NCBI GenBank assembly: GCA_013397935.1
Contig: VZRN01006300.1
Location: 713,205-777,204 of the forward strand
Source of the DNA: Dasyornis broadbenti
Lineage: Eukaryota > Chordata > Aves > Passeriformes > Dasyornithidae
Direction of reading: 5' to 3'
Length of the DNA stretch: 64,000 nucleotides
Below the pieces are notes generated by a model. It saw only the letters and a list, made by a program, of their open reading frames with translations, had not been told where the DNA came from and searched no databases. Numbering within the stretch: position 1 is the stretch's first letter; each line of letters begins with the position of its first letter. Below, one piece after another: positions 1 through 13,200 of this stretch. The translations under genes were made by a program, and so were the position numbers.

Positions 1-1392
1 TAGAACCGGCGCGTGCTTTTCTTGGGAAGGGCTGGTTCTTTCTTTAAAATAAAACCAACAGAGTATCTGCACACGCGAGGCATTTGTGCTTGGACTTTTT
101 CTTTAACCTTATCTGTCCTGTTTCCACATTTCCCCCCGCAAAACTGAGCAGGAAAAGTGCCCCTGCTCCCCTTCCTGCGCTCCAGACTGCACGGAGCAGG
201 CTCCCGCCGTGTGCCGATGGTACGGTGGGCTGTTCAGAGCTCCTTCGTACTGCGGAGAGCTCTTCTCTCCCGGGATCCTCAGGCTGCCACCAGCAATGCT
301 ACAGACTGCTGCTGCGAATTTCTGTGCACTGGGACCTTTGGTATTTCATCACGGTAGCCCCGAGCCATCCTATTTGCAAGTAGCTTGCAAATAACTCGGA
401 CTGCGGAAAAGCTTTTAAGGGAAGCGAAGCTGCACGCTTCCCTAAGAGCTCCTGTTTTAAAGTGCATAGATTTCCAACAAGAGTCGTCACATTCTGTGAG
501 GAGAGAAATATTCACTTCACCTCTCATAAGAAAATGGTCAACCCTATAAAAGGAAATCGAGCCCAAGGAGAAGTGGGAGAAATCTCTGGGCTTTTCCTCC
601 TAAGACAGATGCTTGTACACTAATGGGAGTATTGTGGCTGAGCGCCCGAGCTGAATATATTTTGAAATGTAATATGATACCTTCTTTGCTCTTGCTCTTT
701 CTTCCTCCGTGCCTCTTCTTTACTGTATTTAAAGGAATGTTTTTCTTATCAGCCTGTCCCTCCAGTCCCCGTGTTTCCAGCCCTGCTCTGGTCTCGCTCT
801 GTTCTCACCACTTGCTCTCCCTGTTCAAGCCCTCAAATAATCTCTCCAGTTTCCTTGTGTGTGTCACCTCAGCCTCTTGGGCACACGTGCCGCTCTGCCG
901 CCTGCTGACCCTCCTCACGCCACCAGCCCCCCGGCGTCTCCTCGGCACCGCGCTTCCCTCGGCCATCTCCACTTGATGGAGTGCTGAGCGTTGCTCTTCA
1001 GTCTGTCAGCACCTCTGCTGCCCGTCCTGTCCTGTCCTGACCTGTCCTGACCCGGTCCATTGGGAGCCTGCTCTGTGGGCCATCACTTCTCAGCCCCTGT
1101 TCAGCCCTCTCTTCCCAGCCCCGGGCTGGTCTATCCCGTCTTCCTGGGAGCCATCATTCACCCTGACACCTTGCATTTTGTGGGTCCAGCCTCAGAGTGC
1201 TGGTGCCTCACTGAAGGAGAAGCTGTCTCCTGTCCAGGTTGCTATTTAGTGAAAAGGTGAATGCAGGTGGTATGTGATTCCTGTTTGAGATTACTACAGA
1301 GGCAAGGAGGTACCTACTCCCTGTCAGATCCCAGGTGGCAGGACTAGCATGGCTGGCATCACAGCCCCACATGCTTGCATAAGAAACTTTCT
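1..1392. other. unique GC-richer flank, no gene recognised
   Basis: This stretch is richer in G+C and CpG than most of the window, notably around 180-300 and 880-960. Several short frames stay open here, but none has recognisable protein character or a clear splice structure. It could be the edge of a CpG-rich element belonging to a gene outside the window. I see nothing that decides this. Confidence 0.5.
1025..1052 (+). repeat. short TCCTG-type pentanucleotide tract
   Basis: Five to six degenerate pentamers (TCCTG, with ACCTG variants) stand in tandem. The unit is the same as one of the variants in the large array near 37.4 kb. No CR1 3' end precedes it, so the two are probably unrelated in origin. 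Confidence 0.7.
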
Positions 1393-1745
1393 GCACATGT
1401 AGATTCAGCCTAGATTGGAAGGGAACTTGAAAGACCCCCTGGTCCAACTTTTCATGGGAAAGGGATGGGTTTGTCACCCTGTCCAATTCCATCTTGAAAG
1501 CCTCCAGTTGTGGGGACTCCACCCCATCCATGGGGATGCTTTTCCAGTGGGTGATTGTTCTAACTGTAAAAAATTTATTTTTTTACAGTGAATCAAAATC
1601 AAGATGAAACCTCTCCTCGCGCAACTTGTTCCTGTTGCCACTTGTCTGCTCCCTGTGTCTCCCTGTGAAGAAAGAATCTCCGTCGTTTTTACAGCCATAT
1701 GTGTACCTGTACGATTTTACCAGGGTTTGTGCAATAGGTGTCCAG
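1393..1745 (-). mobile_element. CR1 LINE 3'-end fragment, minus strand
   Basis: Reading the plus strand gives the reverse complement of a CR1 3' end: a GGAAGGGAACTTGAAAGACC-type start, then CTGGTCCAAC, a decayed 'caattccatcttgaaagcctccag' block and a CTGTTGCCACTTGTC block. CR1 copies are usually 5'-truncated and retain the 3' region, as here. The 8-bp tail repeat has decayed to a vague AT-rich start. No reverse-transcriptase coding sequence is present. Open frames over this stretch are passenger frames of the repeat. Family assignment is from memory of the avian consensus; the subfamily is not resolved. Confidence 0.85.
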
Positions 1746-4700
1746 TTCTTGCTGCTTTCGCAGAACCTGCTGCTGCGGACACGGCCAAGGACTTCAACAC
1801 ACGCCTCTTCTACACACGGTTTAATGCTATTTGCCCCCGGCACATTCCTTAGCTGCGCAATGCAACAGTTATACTTTGTCATCTGTAGTATTTCCACCCC
1901 AGAATATCAATTTACAGCCCTGCGTTACAGTGTGTCCTCAAAAAGCGAGAAGTGAAAGGAGAGAAGTTATATAACTGGTCTGGTACTGCAGAGACAGCCA
2001 GCCACCAGCAGGATTGCATTGCAGGGATTCCCACCATCCAAAACATCCCCTTCTTCCCCAAAAGTCCTGCTACCTCAACCTCTAAGGCTCTTTGCACGCT
2101 TCATCTCAAAACCAGAGACCGCCTTTATGACCATGATGCTCTGCATCCAACACTGAAGGGAAACTGAAGGTATAATAAAGCTCAGGTATTTTTGAAGCAT
2201 CACGCAGGCAGCCACCTGGCTGCCTTCCAGCATGCTCTTCCTTTGAGTGTGCTCACTGTTTCTCATATATAAGACTGCTGATCCATCAGTTAATCATATT
2301 GAGTAAGTACCTAAAATTAACTTTTAAATTATTAATGCATGAGAACATATCCGTTTGCCATGTACATTATTTTAAAGGATTACAGTGTGTACACTGAGTG
2401 CCATTAACATTACGTTTTGAAGACAGCAAATTGACTTGTATGGAGATCAGAAGAGTCGATGGATTCCTCTAAAGATGCCTTTGACAATGACAAAATGCTC
2501 AATTGAATTATTATTAAGCATGTGTCTGTATTTAAACTTCTTTCTAATACATACAAAAATAAGCAACTGCTCAAGTCTTATTAGTGTAATATCCTTCATT
2601 TTGTGGTGGGTTAAAAAATTAGATACACATGAGTATTGAAAATACTCATCTGACAAATAAAAACACTGGGAAAGATATGTTTAGTTTCCTAGACTACAGC
2701 TGTATCGTTCAAGACAAAACTGTACTGTCATAAAATTGTTTATCCAAAATAGCACCACTAAAATGGTTAAGTGGAGAAGTAGAAATGCATCTTTTTAATG
2801 GCAGTGAAGGACATGCTTATCTTTTCTCTTAACTAACAAATCTCTGGCAACACCCCACACGATGCTGTATCATGAAAATAACAGCCTAAAATGCTGATAT
2901 TTTCTTTAAGAGAAAAAGATTGTCATTTCCTGCAAGAAAAAGCACACAAGAAATAATGTTGGCAATAATGTACTCTGACTATGTAAACATTATTCCTGCT
3001 CAAGGACAGTCTAAAAAGTAAATGCAAATATTGGTGCAAAAGCCTTGATGCCTTCAGGACTTCGTGCCCAGGACAAGTTCGTCCCAGCTCCCTGTTTTCT
3101 TCTTTTTTGCAGTGGTTAAGGGTTGGATTAGCAAAGACACATTCCTCTGACCCCTGATGGAAGAAGAAGATGGAAGAACTAATGAGACTCCCTGGCTGTG
3201 CTTGAGGGAATCCAGGCCACTGGGGGGGAAGAGGACAGGGCATGCAGTCTCCTTTTAGTTGGAGAGGGTCTTGCTGCCCTGCAGCTTCCAAGCTCAGAGC
3301 CTGGGGTACAATTGGGCTTAGGATATCATTTTGCTTTCCAACGTACTTCCTCAAGACATCCAGAGAGCCTGGAAAATGCTCTTTTTGCCATTTGTACTCC
3401 TCAGGAGACTTGCATTAACGTAAGTTTCTCATGTGTTAAGGGTTCAAAACCAGGTCCAAAATATAGGCAGAATACAGGCATTCTCTGTCTATTTAGCACT
3501 ACATTTTAGACTCAATACCTAATAATAAGTGGCTGTTGGAGTTCAAGTACTGTGGGCTTGGTTTGCTTTCCACAAAGACTTGAAATCTGCAGGGTGACTT
3601 TTCATTTTGGAACATAGCCAAAGGACACTAAGCTCTACAATTCTGTTAGTTCCAAGAGAGAAAAAGGTCGTTTTAAAGTTTTATTAAATAGACTAATGAA
3701 AACTGTCTAGTAGATATGAAGTTTTCTTTAGAAACATTATTATATTTCATATATATACTGAGAACAGGCATAATTTTCTTTTCTATTACGTTGATTTAGG
3801 AAATGAAAATCCAATAGCAGAAGATCTGAAGAGGAGAGATCAGAATCTGGCCACTGCTTTCACTCTCAAAGGAACTTTCATGAAAGCATTATATGAAAGT
3901 CAGCATTAAGCATGATCTTTAACTAGTAGAATGCACTGATAAAAGAATTCAGCAATCAAAAAAGGGTCAACATGGTCATTATTGCCTAGTAGGTATATGG
4001 GCAAAAGTGCTGACCAACCTTTGAAATGATAATAAGTTTCTTTTGTCATGGACAAAGCTTTTCACCTTAAATAGACAGGAAGTCTTCTAACACAGTAGAA
4101 TTTTAATAAAGCTTAATCTGGAACAAAACCAACTCAAAATTATGTCTGTTGCTTTTACTATAAATGAAGCAATTTCTTAAAATATTTTTAAAAGCTATCA
4201 AGAAAAAAATAAGTCTTTTTGACATCAAGATGGAAGGGAGGGAAACATTCTCCTTCCTTTCTGTCTATATCATTCTTTTCCATTGTATTTATTTTATCAC
4301 TCAATGTATGGTGGAGATTGTAAGCTGAAAGGGGAAATGAAAGCACTAAGGAAAAAAGCTAAACCTGTTTATAAAAACACTCAGTAAATATAGCTGTATG
4401 AGCTAAAGGATACAAATTTCAATATTCACCAAAAGGCTGAAAACACTGAGATTTCCAAAACTTTATGTGTTTTCCACCAAGTATTTGTGCAGTTCTGATT
4501 TTTACCTGATTCAGCAAGAACTTCATCAAGTACATTAGTGTTAGAAGTTTTAGAAACTTAGAGGCTTCATCTTCTGGCCAGTTGTTATCAAGAGGATTTC
4601 CTAATATCAGTTGAGTATAGAAAAGACTTTTCTGTAGTCTATCTCTAAAAGACTAGAGACAGAAAAAGAAAAGCTATGGCATGACCATAACAGAATAAGC

Positions 4701-6449
4701 TCACTGTGTTCATAGACCACATTGTCGAGATCTACTTTTTGTTGCTAGGTCAGTTATATCTCTATTTACAGCTTTTTCAAAAGGCTGAATAGTCAGGGAC
4801 ATTTTGTCATTTGAGATGGAGTCCTAAGCTCCAGTGAGAGAGATGTGTTCTTCCTGGACTGTACAAAATAGGGCAGTTACACAAGGTGGTGTAAAGGAGA
4901 GGGGAATTTTAAGTGATACTGATCATTTAAACAGAAACTACATTAAAAAGATGAATACATTCAGCCCACCCTTCTACAAAAACACATCTGTTCCCACTGC
5001 TAGCTCCACAATTAACACATAGACTGATTCAACACTAAGAATTATAAATTGCTGTATTCTCTCAGTTCCAATGAAGTGATGAAGAAAATGGGTACTTTTG
5101 GACATCAAAGGTGTTAAGTGAAATGACACCTTAAAAGTGTTTACTTTCCCCAAATCAAAGTCAGCTGCTTTCCTGATGCATAATAAATTTTCAACTAGGA
5201 TGCCAAATAACACTAGAATAAAAATTCAGAATTATACTGCAATAGGAGGAGATTCAGTTCAAACTATACTTTATATTCTCATTTATGACATGAGAAATCA
5301 GGATTTATTCAAAATGTCGTGCTCATTCACAGCTCTGCCACAGATAAGAGAGAAGGCAACAAGAATTGTGACTCAGAATGAAATCCAGCCACACTGCAGT
5401 CAGTGGCAAAACTCTTAGGGAGCTTAGCATGACTGATTTTGACTCAAGTATTTTCTTGGTTCCTGAGGGAGGGGCAATTAAAATAATAATAAAGACAAGG
5501 AGAAAATCTGCAATGCCATAACTTGCCTGCAGGCTGTAGCTTTTAGAGCATATTTTCACAACAGCTGAAGCAGGATCATCAGGCCAGTGCCATCTGAAAA
5601 TCAGAAACATTTAAATGGTGTAAACAAAAATAGATTACATAGAAGTGGGTTTTACCAAGCTGAGAGAAGAGGCACAGCAATCCAGCTGTTTGGGTCCCAA
5701 ACCAGACGTTCCCTCAGTCAGTGTGCTGAGCTGTGTGCAGACTCCAGTACCATGTGAGTTGAAATGCACCTCTGTACAGCACAGCCTTGCAAGGAGTCAG
5801 TGTGCCTTTTGTTGGCTTGCAGGCTGTGGATGCAGAGCTGGGGTGTGTTTCAGGCAGGTTCTTCCCATGTGCTGTAGGCACCACCACTCTGTGTAGCAGC
5901 GAGTTCATGTCTCAAGCCATTCTCCAGAGTAGGTGATGTGAAATGTTGAGAGCATTCCCATCCTGTGACTTTAAACAAGCAAAATGCATACATCTAATAG
6001 TATCAAGCTTGAGTCGAAACTAGACTTTTTGCATTTAAACTTCCGTTTGTAAAGGAAGTCATATTTTGCTTTCCTGGTGCAAGAATTACCGAAAAAGTTG
6101 CCAAACCAAAGCCAATGTACACTGCATTATCATCTAAATTAATCGCTTGTCATAAAGTTTTAATCTCTCACAAACTCTTCTTAGCCAATTAAGCCAAAAC
6201 TTTCTCAGAAACTGGCTGGCAGGAGGAGATTCCCTTGCTCCATCCATAGCAAGCAGTGGGTTGACTGCTTAAACACAGCATTGAGAACTTGTGTTAAAAT
6301 AGAAATTGTGCCTGCAGTGATTTAAAAGTATATTTTCTACAAGTCTTGTGTATTTATTCAACTCCACTAAAGGAGTAAGAAGTCCTTCTCTGGTTTAAAT
6401 TTTCCTTTTGTTTGGAAAAATATTTAGTTAGCCAAGTAGAGAGCATGAG
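1746..6449. other. unique AT-rich DNA, no gene recognised
   Basis: No repeat family, RNA gene or convincing exon was found. Short open frames (for example 2923-3354 minus and 5137-5418 plus) have no recognisable motifs. A GTAAGT sits at 3420 behind a mediocre open frame, but the upstream peptide does not look like a protein. Confidence 0.5.
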
Positions 6450-6520
6450 ACCCTGAGGCTTAGCAGTTAGCGCACCCTGCTAGGACAGGGGAGACCTGAC
6501 TTTCACTCTCCAGTGTGAGG
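6450..6520 (+). mobile_element. tRNA-derived SINE head (MIR-like relic)
   Basis: An A-box-like block (TAGCAGTTAGCG, 6461-6472) is followed about 38 bases later by a B-box-like block (CTTTCACTCTC). Between them lies GGGGAGACCTGA, which resembles the GGAGACCTGGGTTC segment of MIR-type and reptile CORE-SINE heads. It is too diverged to be a working tRNA gene and has no acceptor stem. Homology is inferred from memory. Confidence 0.5.
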
Positions 6521-6990
6521 AAGGTTTACTATGCACTGTTTTGTCTGTTACATACTGTTTTAACATATTCTTCTCTTCTCAATTAATCATTTAAGGGATT
6601 TTTTTTTTTTTTTAATAGAACAGTCTGAAAAAATGTCATGAGAGAATATTAAGCTAGGGAAAGGGTTGATTTCTTTGGAAGAGAATCTCACTTCAAGCAA
6701 AGAAGAGATTTTTAAACTATTTTTCCACCTAGTATGGGTCATCTTACCTAATTGTAAGAAAAATGGCCAGATTGTCAATTTTTCCCAACGTCTGAGATTT
6801 CATCTGTCAAGCAAAGTCCTGATTTGCAAATCCTGATGCCAGAAGTAGGCATTTAGTGTACCTTTATTATAGAGAAAAACTTGGAGGACAAATTGTATGA
6901 TATACACAAAGTGATATACATCCGTTGATAAGAGAGCAATCTTTCAAACAGAAAGGACTGCCCTATGGTTGCTATCCTGACAAAATGAAG

Positions 6991-7032
6991 ATCTCTTGAA
7001 GGTCATCCCAACCTTGATGGTTCTATGATTCC
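6991..7032 (+). mobile_element. CR1 3'-tail remnant, plus strand
   Basis: A short segment matches the last bases of CR1: an AAGGTCATCCCAACC-type block followed by ATGGTTCTATGATTCC, that is, the ATTCTATG tail unit. Nothing clearly CR1-like lies upstream, so this is a strongly 5'-truncated or decayed copy. Confidence 0.7.
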
Positions 7033-8577
7033 TCTCCTCTCAAAACTGTGATGGCTGTTCTTTATCAAAGACACCTTTTCCATGGTTGTTAGATGTATAC
7101 AAACAATCTGCATATATTCTTTGTGCAAGTTGTAACCTTCTTGAGAAGAAAACTTTTGGAGATTCTTCATTTCTCTATCAAAAACTGTAATTAAAGTTAC
7201 TAAGGTCAAATTGCCCCTGACTGTTTTCCTCTGATGCTTTAGCAGATGTGAAATAGAAAACAACGATATGGTGCAATGCAGAAGCTCAGACATTCATCTT
7301 CAGCAGCACTGTAGGTCTACAGGCAGTGAATAGTCTCAGGGAGTCTCGCAGTAGCTACTACAGCAATTGAGAGGAAATCCACTGGTGCTCCTCAGGAAGC
7401 TCTCACCACCTCTAGCTGGAAGTTTGGGACAGGGAAGATTTAGCTATGATTTATTCTATTTTTCTAAACTTAGTCAAGTAAAGGTGCACATCTGTCTAAT
7501 TTCATATGCTAATTAGACCTCAAAAAGTTTACTGAATGAACAGAGGATATCTTTGCAGAAAAGACTTTCAGAACAGTTACACCTACCAGGTATGATCAGT
7601 TCTTTCTCCTTGACCAAGAGCCTTTTTAACACACACTGACTACTCTGTGAAGATTTAGACAGGCTGCTGCATGGCTAAAAGGCCTCAGCAGGGCTGGGGC
7701 TCCAGCAATGAGGCTTCCTTAAAGCAGGAATATGGCTCCTCTGTTATCATGTGCCCATCTCAAGGGCACGGGTTCTATTTCCACACAGCCCTTGTTCTAA
7801 GATGACAGATGACATTTCTGGTCTTACATTGATTGCTTTGTAGGTTCTGCCTCCTCACCCAAAGGTCTGGCGGTCCTCTAATCCTAGTTATTGTTTGGGA
7901 AGCATTTGAACAAACCTTTATTTCAGCCATGCCTCAGAGATGAGATAATGTAGAAAATGCCATATTAAGAAACAATGAAACAAACTCCATTCTGTGAACC
8001 ACAATGGCGTGATGATAGAGCTAGGATATTTACAGCAAATCAATGAATCTGTCTAATTACTATGCTCTAATTTAGATTATTTGCTTCTACAGTGGGAGGC
8101 AGACTACTGGTGGATTGTTCCTCCCTCTTTAAGACCTAGAGCTACATATGTCACATTGTGAAAATGTGATACAAAATTGATTCTAAAAAATTGCCTTCAC
8201 ATTACTCACTAGAAAGCAATTGGAGTCAGGCCAGGAGCAGATGGCAGCTCAAAAGGCAATCCTCTTCCTCCTCGAGAAGTACTATTACTTTGTACTTCGG
8301 TAGCAGTATTGGTCTAAGAAACCTGATGCCTTTTACAAACAGTAAGGAATGTAATTTTGTAGTGCCCTAGTAGCAAAGTGAGTAGGATTTCTCTGCTTTA
8401 GCACATGGGGAAACTGATGGATGTCAGGTTTACAGCATTCCCATGCCCACAGTTTTCCAAGAGATCTCATTCTCCATCTGAACAAAAATCAGCATCTCTA
8501 AAATCCCAACACCCAAACATCAAGCACATGAAATTAAAAGATGTACATTAAAGGTAGAAAAAAAACCTTTGGCAAAA
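7033..8577. other. unique AT-rich DNA, no gene recognised
   Basis: Nothing repetitive or coding was recognised. The minus-strand open frame at 7003-7293 overlaps the CR1 tail at its end and has no protein character. Confidence 0.5.
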
Positions 8578-8656
8578 AGAGACTTTCCCAAGCCCCACGA
8601 GAAAGTACGTAGTAGGACCAGGACCCAGAGTGGCTCAGTCCTGGGCTGTGCTTGGT
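8578..8656 (-). mobile_element. MIR-like SINE relic, minus strand
   Basis: The plus strand reads GACTTTCCCAAGCCCCACGA, then AGTAGGACCAGGACC and TCAGTCCTGGGCTGTGCTT. In order and spacing this follows the reverse complement of a MIR/CORE-SINE head (GACTTGCCCAAGGTCACA, then GGCAGGACCAGGA and the tRNA-like end). Divergence is high. A profile search with MIR and CORE-SINE models would decide it. Confidence 0.45.
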
Positions 8657-10059
8657 AGGCTCTCCCTGTGAGCCCAAGGAGAGTATCCAGCTACTCCTGA
8701 AACAACTTGCCCACAAAAAGCACCTCTTGGACAAGTTAAGCACTTGTTTAAAGTGGAACTGAATTTCAGAACGTGAATACCTGCTAGGCGTTATACCCTG
8801 CAGCACAGCTGGATCCAGGGAACCTGCTGAGATGGTGAAACTCTCCATAAATAGGCATCAGTATGTTTCCCTAGTCAGGGCTGAGAAAACCTGGGTAATG
8901 AAAGAGGCATTTCTGAAATGGAAGAAGCAGGAATATTCTTCTACTTCTTACACTGATGTAGTAACCAATGCAGTCGTGATATTGAAATGTGAAAAATTTC
9001 AGCCCAAACGTTGGGGGATGGTATAAATAAGTTAATTTGACAGTGGGAGAAATCTTGCATACTTGTCAGACCTTATTCTAATACACAGTGAGGTCAAAAC
9101 AAAACCCTCAAGCATGAACAACATTGGGCACACAGCAAACAACTTTGCTGTAAATTACAGTGCATATCCCCAGCTGCAGATCTTTACTGGGTCTAACCTC
9201 TCTACAGAAGTGGAGCTAGAAAAACATGTATCAGACAAACATTATCTTCAGGTGTAATTATTCCTTCATTATGAGGAATACATGGCATGGATTGCAAATT
9301 TCACAGTAGCACTTAGGGTAGATGTGAAACTTTGGTGTGATTTGAAGTGGGGATTCTCCTCATAAGCATTTTATTTCTTGCTTACAGAAGGGTGGTTTCT
9401 CATGGATTTTCAAAAGTGGAGTCTTTCATAACAGAAATACTTTATAGTGATCTTCACCATGTAAGTTAGCTCAAAAGAAAAAGAAAAAGAAAGCTCAACC
9501 AGTGGCAAACTACATAGGAGACAAAAAATTACAAGTTTCTGAAGAGTCACATTCCATTTTTCTACTAGCAGTTCAGAAAATTAGTTTTGCGAAGAGCAAA
9601 CTACTTTTATAAAAAGGTGTTTTGCTTTATAGAATTTAAGTGATATATTATTCTGTGTGTATTTCAGTGCTGACACTCATACCCTGCCAGGCTACTTTTC
9701 AAGAAAGCAGGCTGCATTATAAACTAGGATCCAGTTCTGGTCCCAGTGAGTTCAAAGCACAAGTTGAAGTCAGACTTGATTTCTTCATCTCTAAATTCTA
9801 CAGCACATGCTGTGTAGTTAAAAGTCACTTTTTCTTTTGATTGATTACACACTAATGTTTAAATTGTTCTTTATTTCTAGGAAATTGAAGTGAGATATGT
9901 TGAGGTCTTTATATTTTTTGTCTCCTTATCTTCCCATATATTGAGGTAATGAGGTAGGGCACCTTTCTATTGTCATGTGTGGATGAACCAAAGTTACGAA
10001 AAAGCAAGAAATAGAAGTATTTCTCCAGGACAGTGATGGTAAGTTTTCAGAAAGCAAGC
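8657..10059. other. unique DNA, no gene recognised
   Basis: A few short open frames (8832-9026 and 9063-9257, plus) lie in sequence without splice context or known motifs. A short (AAAAAG)n tract is at about 9476-9492. Nothing else was seen. Confidence 0.5.
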
Positions 10060-10292
10060 AGTAACTGACCCTAAGGTTTAGGTTGAACATTAGGAGGAAC
10101 TTCTTCACAGAAAGGGTTATTAGACATTGGAGGGAAATGCCCAGAGAGGTGGCGGAGTCACCGTTCCCGGAGGTATTTAAGGAAAGACTGGATGTGGCAC
10201 TTAGTGCCATGGTCTGGTGGACAAGGTGGTGTTAGGTCATAGGTTTGATTCGATGATGTCAAAGGTCTTTTCCAACTTAATTGATTCTGTAC
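10060..10292 (+). mobile_element. CR1 LINE 3' end, plus strand
   Basis: The order of blocks is that of a CR1 3' end: GGTTTAGGTTGAACATTAGG, AACTTCTTCACAGAAAGGGT, CCCAGAGAGGTGGCGGAGTC, a GGAGGTATTTAAGGAAAGAC-type block, CACTTAGTGCCATGGTCTGG, then GATTCGATGATGTC and TCTTTTCCAACTTAATTGAT with a decayed ATTCTGT tail. It resembles the CR1-Y group from memory. The copy is 5'-truncated with no coding capacity. It is less diverged than the copy at 1393-1745. Confidence 0.92.
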
Positions 10293-13200
10293 ATCTGTAA
10301 AATACCAGTACCAAACCTTGTGGTCTGATAGCCCTTGTATCTGCAGTGGAAGGGTCCTTTCATTCAAGTGCACTGGGGAACGTGGCCCTCATTATAGCAA
10401 AATGCAGGTGCCCAGGATCACATGAGAATCATACATGGCTATATAATTTCAACATCATGTTGTATGAATTCCTGCTGCCTAACTCAGCATGCATATCTCT
10501 GGGAAACACCAGTGTCTGTATCATATGACAGGACAGAGACCAAAGGGCATGCAGAAAGGGAGAAGACTGTACCCTGGATGTAAATGGTAAAAAGAACTGA
10601 TGTGACCAATATGTTATGGGATGTGTATCCATGCTGTTGAGACTGATTAAAAAGATCAATATTTTTGAGTCATAATGTATCATAGCAAAGCAAGGATCAC
10701 ATTTAAGGACAAGTCTGCTGGTGCAGAACAGAGCTGATGTGGAACTGGAAGGCACAGTTAAATCCATGTTGGGACAGACTTGGGACTCTCCATTTAGCAG
10801 ATAGCATTCACATACAGACATCCTTCCAGCCTATTTTATTTGCTCTATCAGTATATTCACTGTTACTCACACAAAGGAAGCAAGCAAATTGTCTTTCATG
10901 AATAGCAAAAATCCCAATGTCCCTTTTTTCTTGAGCTATACAGAAGCCAGTAAAGGTAAGACAGCATCAGAAATCCCATTATTTGTATTACAACAGTTCC
11001 CAGGAACTCTGGTTGCATGACAGAAGGTCATTGCACTGGTCAAACTTTGGAAAACATTTCATTAGCTTATAGAGCTATTAGCTGATCTTCGTTTCACTAC
11101 ATGCACCCCATCACAGAATACCCCATAACTGAACTTGCCCTTGAATACAATCGTAGGAAGTCAAGGTGTTCTTACTTTCTCTAACAGGAGGGTTTTGCAA
11201 CAGCCACAGTAACACAGCTTCACACTGACAGTGTGAACACTGGAGTCTGCATTGCACAGAACCCTGACTGTATGATGACACTGGCGTCGTATCTGTCCAA
11301 TCTGTCCCTGCTGTATATGAGTCCTAAGGACTACTGATAACAACAGGACTGGCTGGGACAACTTGGGTAAGCAGGCCACTAACCCTCTAATTGGAGGTAG
11401 TCATGGCAGGCAAAGACTCTTAATGCTTGAGGACTTCTATCATCAAATTCAGTCTTAAGAAATTCTCCTGCTTGGCATACAGTGCCTTTCACGAGCTTAT
11501 GGAGCTAAATGATAAAGCAATTTAAGTTGCTTCTCTCAGCTCAGTTCCTCCCAATTAGAAAACTATATCAGAATTGCATTCCTCAGGTAGTCTGCAGCCA
11601 TCTTCTAATTTCCAGCCTAGATATATTCACAGCCAATCTTATTTCCTTCCTGACACCATTTGTCAGTCTGGTCTATTTGTGACTCAGTTCTTATTTATGA
11701 CTCACCGGTGTGAAAGATAAGATTTGTGGCTTAGTGAGTGGCCTAATTGCCCAAGCAATGATTATATTAGAAATGCTCTAAGGGAACATGTGAGTGCCCT
11801 TCTTAAAGTCCAGTTAAGGAAAAATGTTTATATCTGAACAACTGTAAATAAAAATTTTAAAATGCATTTGATCTGGAATTTTCTGGATAAATATTTATGC
11901 TATATTTGCTAATCACTGCAGCAATTTTCCTCCTGATCCTCTTGTTCAACATGCATACAAGGAAAAAGGCAAGGTGGTGTGGATTACATGATGATGCTAC
12001 CTTTCTCTGTTTCGTTAGCCTCCAGTTGTGGGAGTGACCAGCTTTCATGATGTCTGTGCTAGGCTGTGGTTCACATGAGCTTGGTGGAGATGACGGTATG
12101 TGGGCGACTTGGCAGAACAGCTGGAACAAATGGCAAAAGTTATCTTGATTACCCTTCTGAGGGAGCATGTTCCCTCAGTTCTGCCCTATAAAGACCTGGC
12201 TGGAATTTCAGCTGCTTATGGATTTTGGGATTACAGCAGTGGACAGCAGCATTTTTCAAAACGTGCTTAGGCCTCAGTTCTGCAATACACTAATCGTGGT
12301 TGGATTGAAGGTTTTGCAAGAGCAAAATTAAAAGTTCATATAGGCTGCCTGGAGAAGGCCCAGGAGCAGTTATCCTTATTAGTAATTGTTCATTTTATTA
12401 TTCTTGCAGTACAAGCTAGAGACTTTAGCGTCAGACAAGATCCTCATTGTCCTCAGCACCATAAGAAGCCAGAACAAATGGCCAACTTTTGTCCACATTT
12501 GGTGGAGAAATAGCAAACATTTTCTTGGAAGAGGCTATCTTTTTTGATGGCAATCTATGAAATCCCAGTTTCAGCTTTGCTATCCGCCATCTATTCCATA
12601 AGCGTTATTACGGACTCCATCCTCAGGTAGCACAGATCAAACACGGTGCTGTGCCAGTCACCAGAACTGTGCTGATTTCTGCTCGCTGCGTCACTTCAGC
12701 GAGGACAATGACGTTACACCAACTGACACCAGTGCAGGATCTGGCCCTCGGATGCTGTCAATGCTGTTTAGTACCACTCTTCTCTTTCCACTTCTTCCTC
12801 AGTGCAAGGAGATTATTCTGGCTGACTGCAACCATGAGCCAGGTGCAACTCGGCTCCCTTCCTGCACCCAGCCTTCCCAGCTCAATAGATCCTAGAGGAA
12901 CAGGGGGTGTGGGAGGGGAGAAGATCCGGCCCTTTAGAGGTGGTTCCATTTATAAATATTGACTTTAATGCTAATTCCATGTAGTTGCTTGTAAAAGTCT
13001 TTCAGGCTGAAGCAGAAGGCACACTGCAGATGGCAAGGATATTTTTCACAGTTTTTATGGTGGATAACAATATACTTGACATTTTGCTCATTAAATGTGA
13101 GCCTTGGTATGTGAGTAAACATGCTAGGCATCTGCGCTCTAAAATTACCAGTGTGAAAAGCAACAACTCAAATGTTTCAGTCAATAAATGTACAGCACAG

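Noticed and set aside
1604..1955. Overlapping plus frames at 1.6-1.9 kb
   Set aside because: They lie largely on the antisense of a CR1 fragment.
6599..6613. Poly(T) as an RNA polymerase III terminator for the SINE head at 6450
   Set aside because: Too far away (about 80 bases) and the promoter boxes are degenerate.
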